64,000 nucleotides of DNA, taken from Azospirillum brasilense (GTDB taxonomy: Bacteria; Pseudomonadota; Alphaproteobacteria; Azospirillales; Azospirillaceae). Of the stretch, positions 48,969 through 58,927 are shown piece by piece. Within the stretch, counting starts at the first letter, position 1. Each line of letters starts with the position of its first letter. Location of the stretch: assembly GCF_001315015.1 (NCBI RefSeq), contig NZ_CP012918.1, forward strand, positions 142,715-206,714, read 5' to 3'. The position numbers and the translations under genes are program-made. The notes under the pieces were generated by a model. That model worked only from the letters and a program-made list of their open reading frames with translations, did not search any database and was not told where the DNA came from.

Positions 48969-51900
48969 TTGCTGAAGTCCTTACAGAAGCGAGCGCCTCG
49001 TAAAAAAGCCAACCGCCTGCTGCCATTCCTCCTGCTCATCGCTGCTCCGTTGCTGGCGTTCGAGCTCTTTCCGATCATGCAGCTTCATACGGCCCGTGAG
49101 GCCGAGCTTCGACAGGATGCCAGCTACTTTCTCGACCTTGTGGACGCGGAACAAAGACGGATCATACAGGACATCCATCACATCCTGTTCGCTCTTACCG
49201 AAGCGGGGGTGGGGAGTATGGACGCCACGGCCTGCCAGGAGGTCATGTCCCGGATCAGGGCCAAGTATCCGAGCTACATGGCAATGGAAATTTCCGACGC
49301 GAACGGTGCCGTATGGTGCTCGACAGACTCCATGACGGTGGGGCGGGTGATTGCAGGTCGGCTCCTCCAGGATGCGGCGCGCACCGATGGCATCGTCACA
49401 GGCCAGTCCATGCTATCGCCGATCACGGGACAACCCGCCATTCCCTTCGCCCGTGCCCACCGCCGGGAGGATGGAGATTATCATGGAGTGATTGCGGCAC
49501 TTCTCGACGCCGCTTGGCTGCGGGAGTCCCTCACGCAGGACTCCTTGCCGGACAATACCTGTCTCCTTGTCGCCGACCGTGACGGAACGGTTCTCGCAAC
49601 CATCCCTAACGCACCGGAACTGGCCGGCCGCTTGTTGCCTGAACCGTTCGGTCATTTGTTGCGCGAGGCGAACAAAGGTGTGGTTGAATTGGCGGGGATG
49701 GACGGTCGGCCACGGGTGTTTGCCTATTCACCGGCAACGTCGGGTGCCCAGGGCTTGTATCTGCATGTCGGGCTCGACAAGGCAACGGCGATGCGTCCCA
49801 TTCACACCGCAACCTTCTGGACCGTGGCCGTCTTTCTTGGGCTGCTCCTGACCACGGGCCTCGGCGCCCTGTGGGGTGTACGCCGTTTCCTGAGAGTGCG
49901 CGAAGAGGCCCAACACTCCGCCCGCAAAGTCAGCGTGTTGCTGGCCAACACCGTGGATGGCGTCATCGAGTTCGATCGGGACTGGCGATTCCTCAAACTC
50001 AACGACATGGCCAGGACCCTGGTCGCTCAAGGCCGCGACCTGCTCGGCATGCGGCTGTGGGACGCTTTTCCCGAACTCGCCGAAGGCCAACTGGCGGATG
50101 AGTTGCGCAGGGCCATGACCGAACGGGTTCCGGTGGACGTCGAATTCCGCGGTCCGCAGACCGGCCGCTGGTTCTGGCTCCGAGCGTTTCCCACCCCGAG
50201 GGGCCTGACCGTCCATCTGTTGGACATTTCCCGACGGACGATGGCCGAAGAGGAACTTCGGGCAAGCAACGAACGCCTCAGCTTGGCCCTGCAGTCGGCT
50301 CAGGCCGGCAGTTTCGACTGGGATTTGCGCACTGGGCGCGGGCACTGGTCGGAGGGCAGTTATCACCTGTTCGGCTTGGACCCGGAGAGCGATGCTCCCT
50401 GCTTGGAGTCCTGGCTCCGTACAGTGAAACCGGACGATGTCGAAACCATCACGGCCGCGGCTCAGGCGCAGCTCTTCGGTGAGCGGAAGCCCTATCTCGT
50501 ACTGGAATACCGCATCATGCTCCCGGATGGGGCGGTCCGATGGGTGTTATCCACCGGACGTGTCCACTACGACACGGACGGCAAGCCGTTGCGCATGAGC
50601 GGCCTGAACATCGACATCACCGAGCGCAAGTCCGTGGAGGCGGCCTTGCAGCGGAGCGAACGTAATCTCGCCATTGCCTTGAACGCCGCAAACGCCGGTC
50701 TGTGGGATCTCGATCTCCGCACTGGCGTCGTGACCTGGTCGGACGGCATGTACCGTCTGTTGGGTGTCGATCCGACGACGTTCCACCCCAGTGAACCCGC
50801 GTTCTACGACCTGGTTGTTGCGGACGATCACCCGGTGTTGCGGCAGGCCGTGCAGGACGTGCTCGAAGGCCGGCGGCCGGTTTACCAGGCGGAGTTTCGC
50901 ATTTCGCATCCGGGAAAGGGGGTCTGCTGGTTACTGGGAGTGGGGCGGGCGGAACATGATGGCAGCGGTCGTCCAATCCGCCTGAGCGGCATGAACATGG
51001 ACGTCTCCGAGCGTCGGGCAATGGAGCAGGCTCTACGGGATGCCAAGACCCTGGCCGATGAAGCCAACCAGTCCAAGTCCAGATTTCTGGCCGCCGCCAG
51101 CCACGATTTGCGGCAACCGCTCCAGTCGGCTTTGCTGTTCGCCGGCGTTTTGCAGTCTCATGCCCTCGAGGACCGGGGCCGCCGCTCGTTAATGGCCCTG
51201 GAGCGTGCCTTGGACACGTTGAAGGCCCTGCTCGACAGCCTGCTCGACGTTTCTCGCTTGGATGTCGGAACGATTGTGCCTCAGGTCCGTGACATGCCGC
51301 TTGCGTCGCTGCTGGATGAGATGCGAGCCGCTTATTCACCGATCGCGGCGAGCAAGGGTCTGGAACTCCATGTCACCGACCCCGGACCAACTCTGGCGGT
51401 GCGAAGCGATCCGGTGCTGCTCGGTCGCATATTGCGCAATCTGGTCGAGAATGCTTTGCGCTACACCCCTGAAGGCTATGTGCGGGTCGTCTGCGACATC
51501 GCTCCCGACCGCGTGAGCATCCAGGTTCACGACAGTGGAATCGGCATATCCGCCGAGCAGATGGGTCGGGTGTTCGAAGAGTTCCATCAGGTCAACAACC
51601 CGGAACGCGACCGGAGCCAAGGGTTGGGTCTGGGGCTTGCCATCGTGCAGCGGCTCTCCCAACTGCTTGATCACCCGGTGACCGTACGCTCCGAACCGGG
51701 GCGTGGATCGACCTTTGCGGTCGATGTCCCCCTTGCGAGCGCCGCGGGGACAAGTCCGCCCCGGCCCAAGCCGGTTGTAACGGCCGACGGGCAACGGCGT
51801 TTGGCTGTTCTGATCGATGACGACGTGATCGTGCTCTCCGGGTTGCGGACATTGTTCATGGAGTGGGGCTACGAGGTCGTCATCGCCGGGTCCGCGGCGC

Positions 51901-52163
51901 AGGCTCTCGAAGGTCTGCGAGACATGCCGCGTGCGCCGGACCTTGTCGTCGCGGATTATCGACTGCGAGGAGGCGAAGTCGGAACGGACGCCGTCGCCTC
52001 CATCCGCGCACAGGCTGGCCATCCGATACCCGGCATCATTCTGACCGGGGATATGGGGTCTGACAGCGAACGCCACGCCACGGCCCTCGGTGTGGCATTC
52101 CTCCGCAAACCCGTCGCCTCCAATCAACTCCTTGCCGCTGTGCAGGAGTTTCTCGGCAGTTGA
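48969..52163 (+). CDS. Hybrid sensor histidine kinase (Cache-PAS-HisKA-HATPase-REC)
   Basis: The 1064-residue protein starts at TTG 48969 with GGAGACAGG upstream. TM helices near residues 16-36 and 278-300 flank a periplasmic Cache-like sensor. Three PAS/PAC modules follow (for example VDGVIEFDRDWRFLKLNDMA, LQSAQAGSFDWDLRTGRGHW and NAANAGLWDLDLRTGVVTW). The kinase core has ASHDLRQPLQSALL (H box), LVENALRYTPEGYV (N box) and GLGLGLAIVQRL (G box). A C-terminal receiver has VLIDDDVIVLSGLR and VVADYRL with the phospho-acceptor Asp. The signal and target are unknown; no partner regulator is adjacent. The HD-GYP relic downstream may once have been its output. Confidence 0.9.
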   Translation: MLKSLQKRAPRKKANRLLPFLLLIAAPLLAFELFPIMQLHTAREAELRQDASYFLDLVDAEQRRIIQDIHHILFALTEAGVGSMDATACQEVMSRIRAKYPSYMAMEISDANGAVWCSTDSMTVGRVIAGRLLQDAARTDGIVTGQSMLSPITGQPAIPFARAHRREDGDYHGVIAALLDAAWLRESLTQDSLPDNTCLLVADRDGTVLATIPNAPELAGRLLPEPFGHLLREANKGVVELAGMDGRPRVFAYSPATSGAQGLYLHVGLDKATAMRPIHTATFWTVAVFLGLLLTTGLGALWGVRRFLRVREEAQHSARKVSVLLANTVDGVIEFDRDWRFLKLNDMARTLVAQGRDLLGMRLWDAFPELAEGQLADELRRAMTERVPVDVEFRGPQTGRWFWLRAFPTPRGLTVHLLDISRRTMAEEELRASNERLSLALQSAQAGSFDWDLRTGRGHWSEGSYHLFGLDPESDAPCLESWLRTVKPDDVETITAAAQAQLFGERKPYLVLEYRIMLPDGAVRWVLSTGRVHYDTDGKPLRMSGLNIDITERKSVEAALQRSERNLAIALNAANAGLWDLDLRTGVVTWSDGMYRLLGVDPTTFHPSEPAFYDLVVADDHPVLRQAVQDVLEGRRPVYQAEFRISHPGKGVCWLLGVGRAEHDGSGRPIRLSGMNMDVSERRAMEQALRDAKTLADEANQSKSRFLAAASHDLRQPLQSALLFAGVLQSHALEDRGRRSLMALERALDTLKALLDSLLDVSRLDVGTIVPQVRDMPLASLLDEMRAAYSPIAASKGLELHVTDPGPTLAVRSDPVLLGRILRNLVENALRYTPEGYVRVVCDIAPDRVSIQVHDSGIGISAEQMGRVFEEFHQVNNPERDRSQGLGLGLAIVQRLSQLLDHPVTVRSEPGRGSTFAVDVPLASAAGTSPPRPKPVVTADGQRRLAVLIDDDVIVLSGLRTLFMEWGYEVVIAGSAAQALEGLRDMPRAPDLVVADYRLRGGEVGTDAVASIRAQAGHPIPGIILTGDMGSDSERHATALGVAFLRKPVASNQLLAAVQEFLGS

Positions 52164-52234
52164 TCCAACCTTGTCGCTGAGTTGGTTCGATCCGCATCGG
52201 GTTTGGAAAAGGCCGTCCTGCTCGTATCACGCCG

Positions 52235-52550
52235 TTGTGGAAACGCCTTCGCTTTGTGCACGGCAAGGGCATGCCCATTGATCATGCCGCCAAGCGCGTT
52301 CTGGGAGCATCCCAACGGCCTTTCCGCGTGGCCATTCCACTGGAAGCGCGCATTGTCGCGGTCGCCGACGTGTTCGACGCGCTCACGTCGGAACGTCCCT
52401 ACAAGGGAGCGTGGACGAACGAGGCCGCGGCGGCTTTCCTCTGGAAGCAGGCGGCCCGGAAGTTTCAATCCGGACTGCGTCGCGGCTCTCCTTGCAGACA
52501 TGAGCGCCATCGCGGCCATCCCGCAGCATTTCTGCGATACCCCTTCGAGC
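52235..52550 (+). pseudogene. HD-GYP phosphodiesterase C-terminal relic
   Basis: The frame contains HGKGMPID, then IPLEARIVAVADVFDALTSE and RPYKGAWTNEAAAAFL, the unmistakable end of an HD-GYP domain (family: IPLEARIVAVADVFDAL...RPYK). It then switches frame to VAALLADMSAIAAI. The HD and GYP active-site portions upstream are absent or degraded. It lies directly behind the hybrid kinase and looks like the remains of a c-di-GMP output protein. Confidence 0.8.
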
Positions 52551-52616
52551 GGGTTAGTGGCTGGCCGCTGACGCTGGTCACGGTGCCCCCTCGGGCAAGG
52601 GCTCTCGCTCGCCCGC

Positions 52617-53879
52617 CTATGGACGTGCGACAGAACCAGCCACTGGCAGGGCGACGCTGATCGTTGTTCCCGCCCCTGGACGGGATTCCACCGTGATCGG
52701 ATAGCCGAGGTGATCCGCCAGCGTCTTCACGATGGACAGGCCAAGGCCCAGGCCAACGACCTCATCTCCGGCTTCGATGCGGTAGAACTCTTCGAAAATG
52801 TCGGCCAGGGAACTCTCCGGGATGCCTCGGCCGGTATCGGAGACGTCGACCCATACCTTGCCGCCGGCAGTGCGGCAAACAATTCGGATTTCCCCGCGGT
52901 CGGTGTACTTGATGGCGTTGTCGATAAGGTTGTGGAGAATGCGCGACGCAAGCAGCCGGTCCGTGCGCACCGTCACCCCTCTGCCACTCCCTTCCATGCG
53001 CCAGTCGAGCCCCTTGGCTGCGGCGGCCAGTTGGAACGTCGCTGTGGCGTGCGTCATCAGATCGTCCAACGGGACGTCTTCGATCCGGACGGCGATCGTG
53101 CCGTCGTCCATCCCCACCAGATCCTGCACGCCATCCATCAGTCGCTTCACCACGCCCAGGCAGTGCTTCATCGTCGACACGTAGATTTCCCCGCGGTCTG
53201 TGACCCGGGACGACAGGGCGTGGGTGGCGAGGGTCAGGGCATGGACCGGTTGGCGCAGGTCATGGTTCAACGTCGCAAGGAGCCGGGTGCGCGCCGTGTT
53301 GGCCCGCGCCAGTTCCTTGGCCTGCGTCCGTGCGGCTTCGGCCGCCTCCTGCAACGATTCAAGCAGGCGGACGTTGGACAGCGCCAGGGCCGCCGATCGG
53401 GCGATCGCCAACAGGAGGGTGACGGTGCCCGTGTCGGGCGTGTGCCGCGCTGCCCAATAGGCACCAATGGCGGCGATGGGCTCTGGCGCGCCGACCGGCA
53501 CCATCACGAGGCTGCGCACGAAGGTGGGGCGATAGGCTTCGTGTGGAATGCGCGGATCGGCGTAGATGTCCGGAATGACCGCCGGTTGCCCGGTCAGCAT
53601 GGCCCAGCCCGAGATGCACGTGCCCATGGGAAACCGCTGCCCCTTCCACAGCGGGCTGATCGCGTTCTCCTCAACGTAATGGCACAGGTCGCCATCGCGC
53701 AGCACGATGGTGACGCCGTCGGCGCCGGTCAGGCGGCGCGCGGCCGCCCGGAGGATGGAGACCACGGCCGGCAGGTCATGGGCAAAGAACAGGCGTTCGT
53801 TGAGATCGACGAGCGCCGTCAGACGGTCGGCATCGCGCAGGGCGGACGGTTGCAGGGCATCGGTATCGGCAGCGGGCAT
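52617..53879 (-). CDS. GAF-domain sensor histidine kinase
   Basis: The 420-residue soluble protein has an N-terminal GAF domain (residues ~20-170, with FPMGTCISGWAMLTGQPAVI) followed by a coiled linker (LQEAAEAARTQAKELARA). The kinase core has LNHDLRQPVHALTLA (H box), LIDNAIKYTDRGEI (N box) and DVSDTGRGIPE / GLGLGLSIVKTLADHLG (G boxes). GAF sensors bind heme, NO, cyclic nucleotides or other ligands; here the ligand cannot be read. It is convergent with the hybrid kinase relic region and divergent from the flavohemoglobin gene, which invites a redox or NO role. No response regulator is linked. Confidence 0.9.
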   Translation of the reverse strand: MPAADTDALQPSALRDADRLTALVDLNERLFFAHDLPAVVSILRAAARRLTGADGVTIVLRDGDLCHYVEENAISPLWKGQRFPMGTCISGWAMLTGQPAVIPDIYADPRIPHEAYRPTFVRSLVMVPVGAPEPIAAIGAYWAARHTPDTGTVTLLLAIARSAALALSNVRLLESLQEAAEAARTQAKELARANTARTRLLATLNHDLRQPVHALTLATHALSSRVTDRGEIYVSTMKHCLGVVKRLMDGVQDLVGMDDGTIAVRIEDVPLDDLMTHATATFQLAAAAKGLDWRMEGSGRGVTVRTDRLLASRILHNLIDNAIKYTDRGEIRIVCRTAGGKVWVDVSDTGRGIPESSLADIFEEFYRIEAGDEVVGLGLGLSIVKTLADHLGYPITVESRPGAGTTISVALPVAGSVARP

Positions 53880-54044
53880 CAGCCACGGTTCCCAGGCGGT
53901 TCGTTACGCCAACAGTCCTTGGCGTGAAGAAGCGGACGAGCGCTTCGTACCCCGAAATATAGCGCATGGAAGCCGCTTCCGCAGCAGGAACTCCAGCGCC
54001 GTTGACGACCTATGCCTGGGCAATCGTAACCTTTTGAGGTCGGT

Positions 54045-54072
54045 CCGGTTCCGGGGAATTTGCCGGAACCGG
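54045..54072. promoter_or_regulatory. 10-bp inverted repeat upstream of hmp
   Basis: CCGGTTCCGG (54045-54054) and CCGGAACCGG (54063-54072) are exact inverted repeats around GGAATTTG, 47 nt before the hmp ATG. It may be a regulator site or an mRNA stem. No Dnr-type box was found in this intergenic region, so hmp is probably controlled differently from the nir and nor genes. Confidence 0.5.
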
Positions 54073-54119
54073 TTGAATTGGCGGAGGGTTGAATCGCCAT
54101 TGCAGCACGGAGACAATTC

Positions 54120-55346
54120 ATGGCGGAGGCTCTCAGCAACCGAACCATCGACATCGTCAAGGCCACGGTTCCCGTCCTGGAGAAAGGCGGCACCGCGGTC
54201 ACCGACCGCATGTATCAGCGATTGTTCCGCACCCCGGAAATCCGCGACCTGTTCAATCAATCTCATCATGGCGAGACCGGGTCGCAGTCCAAGGCGCTGA
54301 CGGCGGCAATCATCGCCTATGGCCGCAACATCGACAACCTGGGTGTGCTGGCCTCGCGGGTGGAGCGGATCACGCAGAAGCATGTCGGGCTGAACATCCT
54401 GCCCGAACATTACCCCTATGTCGCCGATGCCCTGCTCGGCGCAATCAAGGACGTGCTGGGCGGCGCCGCGACCGACGAGGTCCTCGACGCCTGGGGCGAG
54501 GCCTATTGGTTTCTGGCGGACGTGCTCAAAGCGCGGGAGGCCAGCGTCTACGCCGGGCTCGCCACGGCGCCGGGCGGATGGAACGGCTGGCGCGACTTCA
54601 CGGTGGAGAGCGTGACGCCGGAGAGCGACATCATCCGCTCCTTCATCCTGGTTCCGGCGGACGGGCGCGGTGTGATCCGCCACCGCCCCGGTCAGTATCT
54701 GACCTTTGCGCTGGATATGCCGGGAGCCGGTGTGCTGAAGCGCAACTATTCCATCTCCTCCGCTCCGGATTCCCGGTCCTACCGCATCAGCGTCAAGCGG
54801 GAGGAGGGCTCGGGCAGGCCGGCGGGGCTGGCCTCCGACTGGCTGCACGATCACGTCAAGCCGGGCACGGTGCTGAAGGTGGCGCCTCCGGCCGGCGAAT
54901 TCTTCCTCGACGAGGCTTCCGCCGGGCCGGTCGTTCTGCTGAGCGGCGGCGTCGGGCTGACCCCGATGATGAGCATGCTGGAGAGCATTGTCGGTTCCGG
55001 CGATGGCCGGCCGACCTGGTACATCCACGGCGCCGAGAACGGCCGCGTTCATGCGATGCGCGATCATTCCCGGGCACTGGCCGCTCAGGCTCGCAACATC
55101 ACGCTGCGCACCTATTACAACGCCCCTGACCCGGCCGACGTTCAGGGGCGCGACTACGATGAGCGAGGTTTCATCAGCATGGATTGGATCGTGGCCAACA
55201 CCCCGACGCAGGAGGCGGCCTACTATCTGTGTGGCCCTCGACCGTTCCTGCGCGCTATGGTCGGCGGCCTCGCCGGCCGGGGTGTGCCATTGGGCAGCAT
55301 CCATTACGAGTTCTTTGGCCCAGCGGACGAACTGCTTGCCGTATGA
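54120..55346 (+). CDS. hmp: Flavohemoglobin (nitric oxide dioxygenase)
   Basis: The 408-residue protein has the three-domain Hmp layout. A globin domain (1-~145) contains the heme pocket with LFNQSHHGETGSQ and the proximal His in TQKHVGLNILPEHYPYV. An FAD domain contains RHRPGQYLTFALDMPG and LKRNYSISSAP. An NAD domain contains VVLLSGGVGLTPMMSML and the YLCGPRPFLRAMV segment, ending EFFGPADELLAV. It oxidises NO to nitrate with O2 and NADH, protecting cells at the oxic edge of denitrification. It sits between a sensor kinase and a small membrane gene. Confidence 0.96.
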   Translation: MAEALSNRTIDIVKATVPVLEKGGTAVTDRMYQRLFRTPEIRDLFNQSHHGETGSQSKALTAAIIAYGRNIDNLGVLASRVERITQKHVGLNILPEHYPYVADALLGAIKDVLGGAATDEVLDAWGEAYWFLADVLKAREASVYAGLATAPGGWNGWRDFTVESVTPESDIIRSFILVPADGRGVIRHRPGQYLTFALDMPGAGVLKRNYSISSAPDSRSYRISVKREEGSGRPAGLASDWLHDHVKPGTVLKVAPPAGEFFLDEASAGPVVLLSGGVGLTPMMSMLESIVGSGDGRPTWYIHGAENGRVHAMRDHSRALAAQARNITLRTYYNAPDPADVQGRDYDERGFISMDWIVANTPTQEAAYYLCGPRPFLRAMVGGLAGRGVPLGSIHYEFFGPADELLAV

Positions 55347-55452
55347 GGTTTCAGGGCGTGCGCCGATTCAGTTCAGGGGGACCGCCAAGGGCGCGGCGCA
55401 TGCTGCCTTCCAATTGCCACCATGCGCCTTTGCTCTGCAGGGAGTCACTGTA

Positions 55453-55737
55453 ATGCCTCGAAATCCACGGCGCTCCGCTTTCTTGCAGAAGCATAATCTG
55501 GTGTCATTCCTATTGACCCATCTGGCGATTGGGGTCGTGGCCGGCGTTGTCGTTTGCCTCGGCCTTCTCGCGCTGGATGTCGCCAGTCTCCGTACACTGC
55601 TCCTTGGCTCCGACTACTGGCTGATCGGTTTCATCCTGCTCTTCGGCTCGGTTTGCGGAACGTTTGGCGGTGTGGCGATGGCTGTCGCCGTGATGAATCT
55701 GGGCGACTGGTCCGATCACCCGGATCGGGATTACTGA
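55453..55737 (+). CDS. Small membrane protein, about three TM helices
   Basis: From ATG 55453 (GGGAG upstream) the frame encodes 94 residues: a basic start (MPRNPRRSAFLQKHN), then two or three hydrophobic helices including LLTHLAIGVVAGVVVCLGLL and FILLFGSVCGTFGGVAMAVA, and an acidic tail DWSDHPDRDY. I do not recognise a family. It follows hmp by 106 nt on the same strand and could be co-expressed with it. Confidence 0.65.
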   Translation: MPRNPRRSAFLQKHNLVSFLLTHLAIGVVAGVVVCLGLLALDVASLRTLLLGSDYWLIGFILLFGSVCGTFGGVAMAVAVMNLGDWSDHPDRDY

Positions 55738-55894
55738 CCCAACCCTGGCATCGTCAGGGGACGACCGCCGTGAAGCCGGCGACGATCGGGTTGCCGTGTG
55801 GGGTTGAACAGAGGTCCTTGATCGACGGACCCGTCGTCCGGGCTCACGCCGCTCACATGGCCGCGCTCTTCGCGCCCTCCCATCCACCTCGACC

Positions 55895-56173
55895 TCATGC
55901 AACATGAAGTGCATGGCCCTGCGCGTCCAGAACCAGCACCGATTGCCGTGCCCGGTAGCAGAAGGTCACCCGCCTCCGACCATGGTCCACACCCGTTCCC
56001 TGTTCATGAACCTGATGGACCATGCCCTTCTTCAGTTCTTCCATGAAGGCGCCCGGTTCGAGGCCGAGGAGCGACCCCACGATCGCGGCGTCAAACACGA
56101 GATCCCCAGCTCCGTCCACCTCGGCAACCTGGGTTCCGAGCAGCGCTGCCGGCTGTGGTTGCGTTTCCGTCAT
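55895..56173 (-). CDS. DUF6522-like small protein
   Basis: The 92-residue protein contains DLVFDAAIVGSLLGLEPGAF, then the VTFCYRARQSVLVLDAQGHA end typical of DUF6522 proteins, which recur near nor and nir genes of alphaproteobacteria. The function is unknown. It lies downstream of the norCBQD-DUF4142 run on the same strand and may be its last gene. Confidence 0.7.
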   Translation of the reverse strand: MTETQPQPAALLGTQVAEVDGAGDLVFDAAIVGSLLGLEPGAFMEELKKGMVHQVHEQGTGVDHGRRRVTFCYRARQSVLVLDAQGHALHVA

Positions 56174-56311
56174 GTCCGCCTCGCTTGTCCTTGGAATGAT
56201 GACCGGAGGGGATCATGACATGAGGCGTTGTCGCCGTCTTTGCCCAGGGGCAAACGCACGAAAACTGCCCGGTCACCGGCGGCGCACCGTTCGCCATGGC
56301 GGCCGCCGGCC

Positions 56312-56986
56312 TCAACGGGCCTTGGTCGGATCGCCATACTGGACCGGCTGGCCCGTGGCCGGAGCGCTGATCCCGAAGCGGCCGGCCATCTGCCGCAGGG
56401 CGTCGCGGTCCTTCTGGATGGACACCAGACTGGTGATCGCGAAGGTGGCAAGCTCGCGGTCCGGCGTGTTCGACGCCTCGGTCTGGTAGAGGTCGACGAT
56501 GCGGTCATGAATGCGAAGCTGCGCCTCAATGTAGCCCTTGGCGAAGGCATCGCCCGACGCCCCGGACAGCGCCTTGACGGCGTCCGGCGTCATGCCCTCC
56601 TGGGCGTTCGCCGGGTTGGTCACCGCCCCAGCGGCACCGAAGGCGTCAGCGCGCTCCGGCTTCAGCTGGTCAGCCGGCGGCAGGGGGCGGGCCGAAGAAA
56701 GCCGCTTCAGGGACTCGCCCAAAGTGGTGTGGGTCTCCGCAATTCCTTTGGCTAGAGTCTTGAACGCCTCGTCCGGCCCCTTCTCCGCCGCAAGACGCCC
56801 GAGCTCCGCCTGCCTCTGGCTGGCCGCGGCCGCCTCCTTGAGGAAATGCGCATCCTCGACGGGCAGGGACTGCCCCGGTTGCGGCGGCAGGCGGGGCGTA
56901 GTGTCCGGCCGGATGTTGACCTGCGCCCAGGGAGAGCCGGACACCAGGACGGCTCCGAGGATGGCGGCAAGGATGATCCTGAGCAT
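56312..56986 (-). CDS. DUF4142 periplasmic protein
   Basis: The 224-residue secreted protein (signal about 1-21, ending VSGSPWAQ) is helical with the DUF4142 pattern: FLKEAAAASQRQAELGRLAAEKG, then LAKGIAETHTTLGESLKRL and an AQLRIHDRIVDLYQTEA helix. The fold is a ferritin-like four-helix bundle often near the membrane. The function is unknown. AGGAGGCATC precedes ATG 56986, and it starts 23 nt after norD, so it is in the second nor operon. Confidence 0.82.
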   Translation of the reverse strand: MLRIILAAILGAVLVSGSPWAQVNIRPDTTPRLPPQPGQSLPVEDAHFLKEAAAASQRQAELGRLAAEKGPDEAFKTLAKGIAETHTTLGESLKRLSSARPLPPADQLKPERADAFGAAGAVTNPANAQEGMTPDAVKALSGASGDAFAKGYIEAQLRIHDRIVDLYQTEASNTPDRELATFAITSLVSIQKDRDALRQMAGRFGISAPATGQPVQYGDPTKAR

Positions 56987-57009
56987 GATGCCTCCTGTTT
57001 CTTGAGCGT

Positions 57010-58923
57010 TCAGCCGGTCAGCTGGCGGTAGATGGCGGGCAGCGCCGCGGGCAGGCGGGCGGCGTGCGGGAAGATGGCGTAGGCGCCGGGGCCGAAGATG
57101 TAGGGCAGGTAATCGCGCCCCTTCTCGTCCACCGTGACGCCGAACAGCCGCAATCCGGCACGGCGCGCCTCCTGCACCGCCACGCGCGTGTCCTCGATGG
57201 CGTAGCGGCCCTCGTAATGGTCCGTGTCGTTCGGTTTGCCGTCCGTCAGCACCAGCAGAAGCCGGTGTGTGTGCGGGCGGTCCTTGAGAAGGGCCGTCGC
57301 GTGGCGCAGCGCCGCTCCCATACGTGTGTAGCTGCCCGGCTTGAGCGCCTGGATGCGGCGCACGACGCGGGCGTCCAACCGCTCCTCGAAGTCCTTTACG
57401 GTGCGCATGTCCACCCGGTGGCGCCGGTGCGAGGTGAAGGTGAGGATGGCGTGCTCGTCGCCGCAGGCGGTCAGCCCGTGCGTCAACGCCAGCAGAGCCT
57501 CCTTCTCGACGTCGAGCACGCGCCGATCCTCGATGCAGCTGTCGGTGGACAGCGAGACGTCGACCAGCACGCACACCGACAGGTCGCGGGCGACGTTGCG
57601 CACCGCCGTGTAGACCCGATCCGATCCGATGCCGCCTGCGCACCGGTCGGCGACCGAGCGGACCAGAGCCGACAGGTCGAGGTCATCACCGTCGGGCTGC
57701 CCGGTCATCATTTGGCGGCGCGGCCGCATCGCCTCGAACTGGCGGCGGACCAGGCGGATGCGGCGCAGCGCGTTGTCGTCGGGCCGCCACTCCTCCCCCT
57801 CCAGCGCGGCCGGCTCGGCGATCACGCGGCAATGGTCGGGATGATAGAGACGGCGTTTCCAGTCCCACTCGTGATAGGTGATTTCCGCCCGCAATGGCGC
57901 GACGTCGGCGTCCTCGGAGGCCAGATCGAGGTCGAGCTTGAGCTTGGTCGACGCCTTGCGCTCGTGCTGACCCACCGAGATCTCGTCCAAGTCCTCCGCG
58001 GCCTTGCGCGCGCTTTCCTCGTCGTCGTCCTCAACCTTGCGATTGAGATTGACCATCTCCGCCAGCCCGAGAATCTTCTCGAAGCGGTTCAGCATCAGCG
58101 GGTCGTCGCGCCGGGTCTGGTCGTTCTCGCGGCGCTTGGCCCTGCGACGCTTGCCGTCGCCTTCGGCCCCGGCGCCGCCCTCCTCATCCGTCTCGGGGGA
58201 AGCGGCGCCCTCCGGTGGTGCGGACACCTCGCCCCACAGCGGCACCGGCAGGAAGGGCCGATAGCCGGAGGCGGCGCGGAAGCGGTCGAGCGGGACCGTC
58301 GCGTCGGTGACCGCGGCCAGCAGGTCCGGATCGGCTGGGCCGCCGCTACCGATGAGCGTTCCGACGAGTGCCTCTACGGCGGCCTCCTGTCCGGGCAGCC
58401 GCCGTTTGGGCCGGGCCGCGCGCATGGCTTGGCAGAGCCGGACGTGCAGCGGGCGCAGACCCGGCCATTCATCGAGCGCCCGTTGCGTGGCCCGACGGGC
58501 CGAACGCAGGCGGACGAGGTCGGCCTGCAGCGGGTCGTCGGGCATCGCCGGAGGCGGTTCGGCCTGGACGAAAAAAATGGCGAGCCATTCGTAGAGCGCC
58601 GCGTTGTCCTCGCGGGAGGGGAAGACATCGACGCGGTCGGGAAGCTGGAGGGTGACGCCGTCGTAGCGGGCGCGTTCCAGCTTTTCCGTCCCGAGACCGA
58701 GACGCTGCTTCAGGCCGAGACGATGCCCGGACGTTTCGGCGGAGGTGCCGGCGATGCGCACGGCGCCGGGGCCGCCGAGCGCCCGGAACAGCACGCCGAG
58801 GCGCGCGCGAACCTCGTCGAGGCGGACCGCGGCGTTGGGATGACGCGGGTAGGACGCGGCGTCACCGACCAGACGGTGCCACAGGGCTCCGACGAACTCC
58901 TCGGGTTCCCAAATCGAGGCCAT
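57010..58923 (-). CDS. norD: NorD, VWA-domain NO reductase activation protein
   Basis: The 637-residue cytoplasmic protein has a charged middle region (EGDGKRRRAKRRENDQTRRD) and a C-terminal von Willebrand A domain. The MIDAS metal site is in VCVLVDVSLSTDSCIEDRR, with LVLTDGKPNDTDHYEGRYA further on. NorD works with the AAA+ protein NorQ to insert non-heme FeB into NorB. It starts 4 nt after norQ. The length is typical for NorD. Confidence 0.95.
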   Translation of the reverse strand: MASIWEPEEFVGALWHRLVGDAASYPRHPNAAVRLDEVRARLGVLFRALGGPGAVRIAGTSAETSGHRLGLKQRLGLGTEKLERARYDGVTLQLPDRVDVFPSREDNAALYEWLAIFFVQAEPPPAMPDDPLQADLVRLRSARRATQRALDEWPGLRPLHVRLCQAMRAARPKRRLPGQEAAVEALVGTLIGSGGPADPDLLAAVTDATVPLDRFRAASGYRPFLPVPLWGEVSAPPEGAASPETDEEGGAGAEGDGKRRRAKRRENDQTRRDDPLMLNRFEKILGLAEMVNLNRKVEDDDEESARKAAEDLDEISVGQHERKASTKLKLDLDLASEDADVAPLRAEITYHEWDWKRRLYHPDHCRVIAEPAALEGEEWRPDDNALRRIRLVRRQFEAMRPRRQMMTGQPDGDDLDLSALVRSVADRCAGGIGSDRVYTAVRNVARDLSVCVLVDVSLSTDSCIEDRRVLDVEKEALLALTHGLTACGDEHAILTFTSHRRHRVDMRTVKDFEERLDARVVRRIQALKPGSYTRMGAALRHATALLKDRPHTHRLLLVLTDGKPNDTDHYEGRYAIEDTRVAVQEARRAGLRLFGVTVDEKGRDYLPYIFGPGAYAIFPHAARLPAALPAIYRQLTG

Positions 58924-58927
58924 GCGA

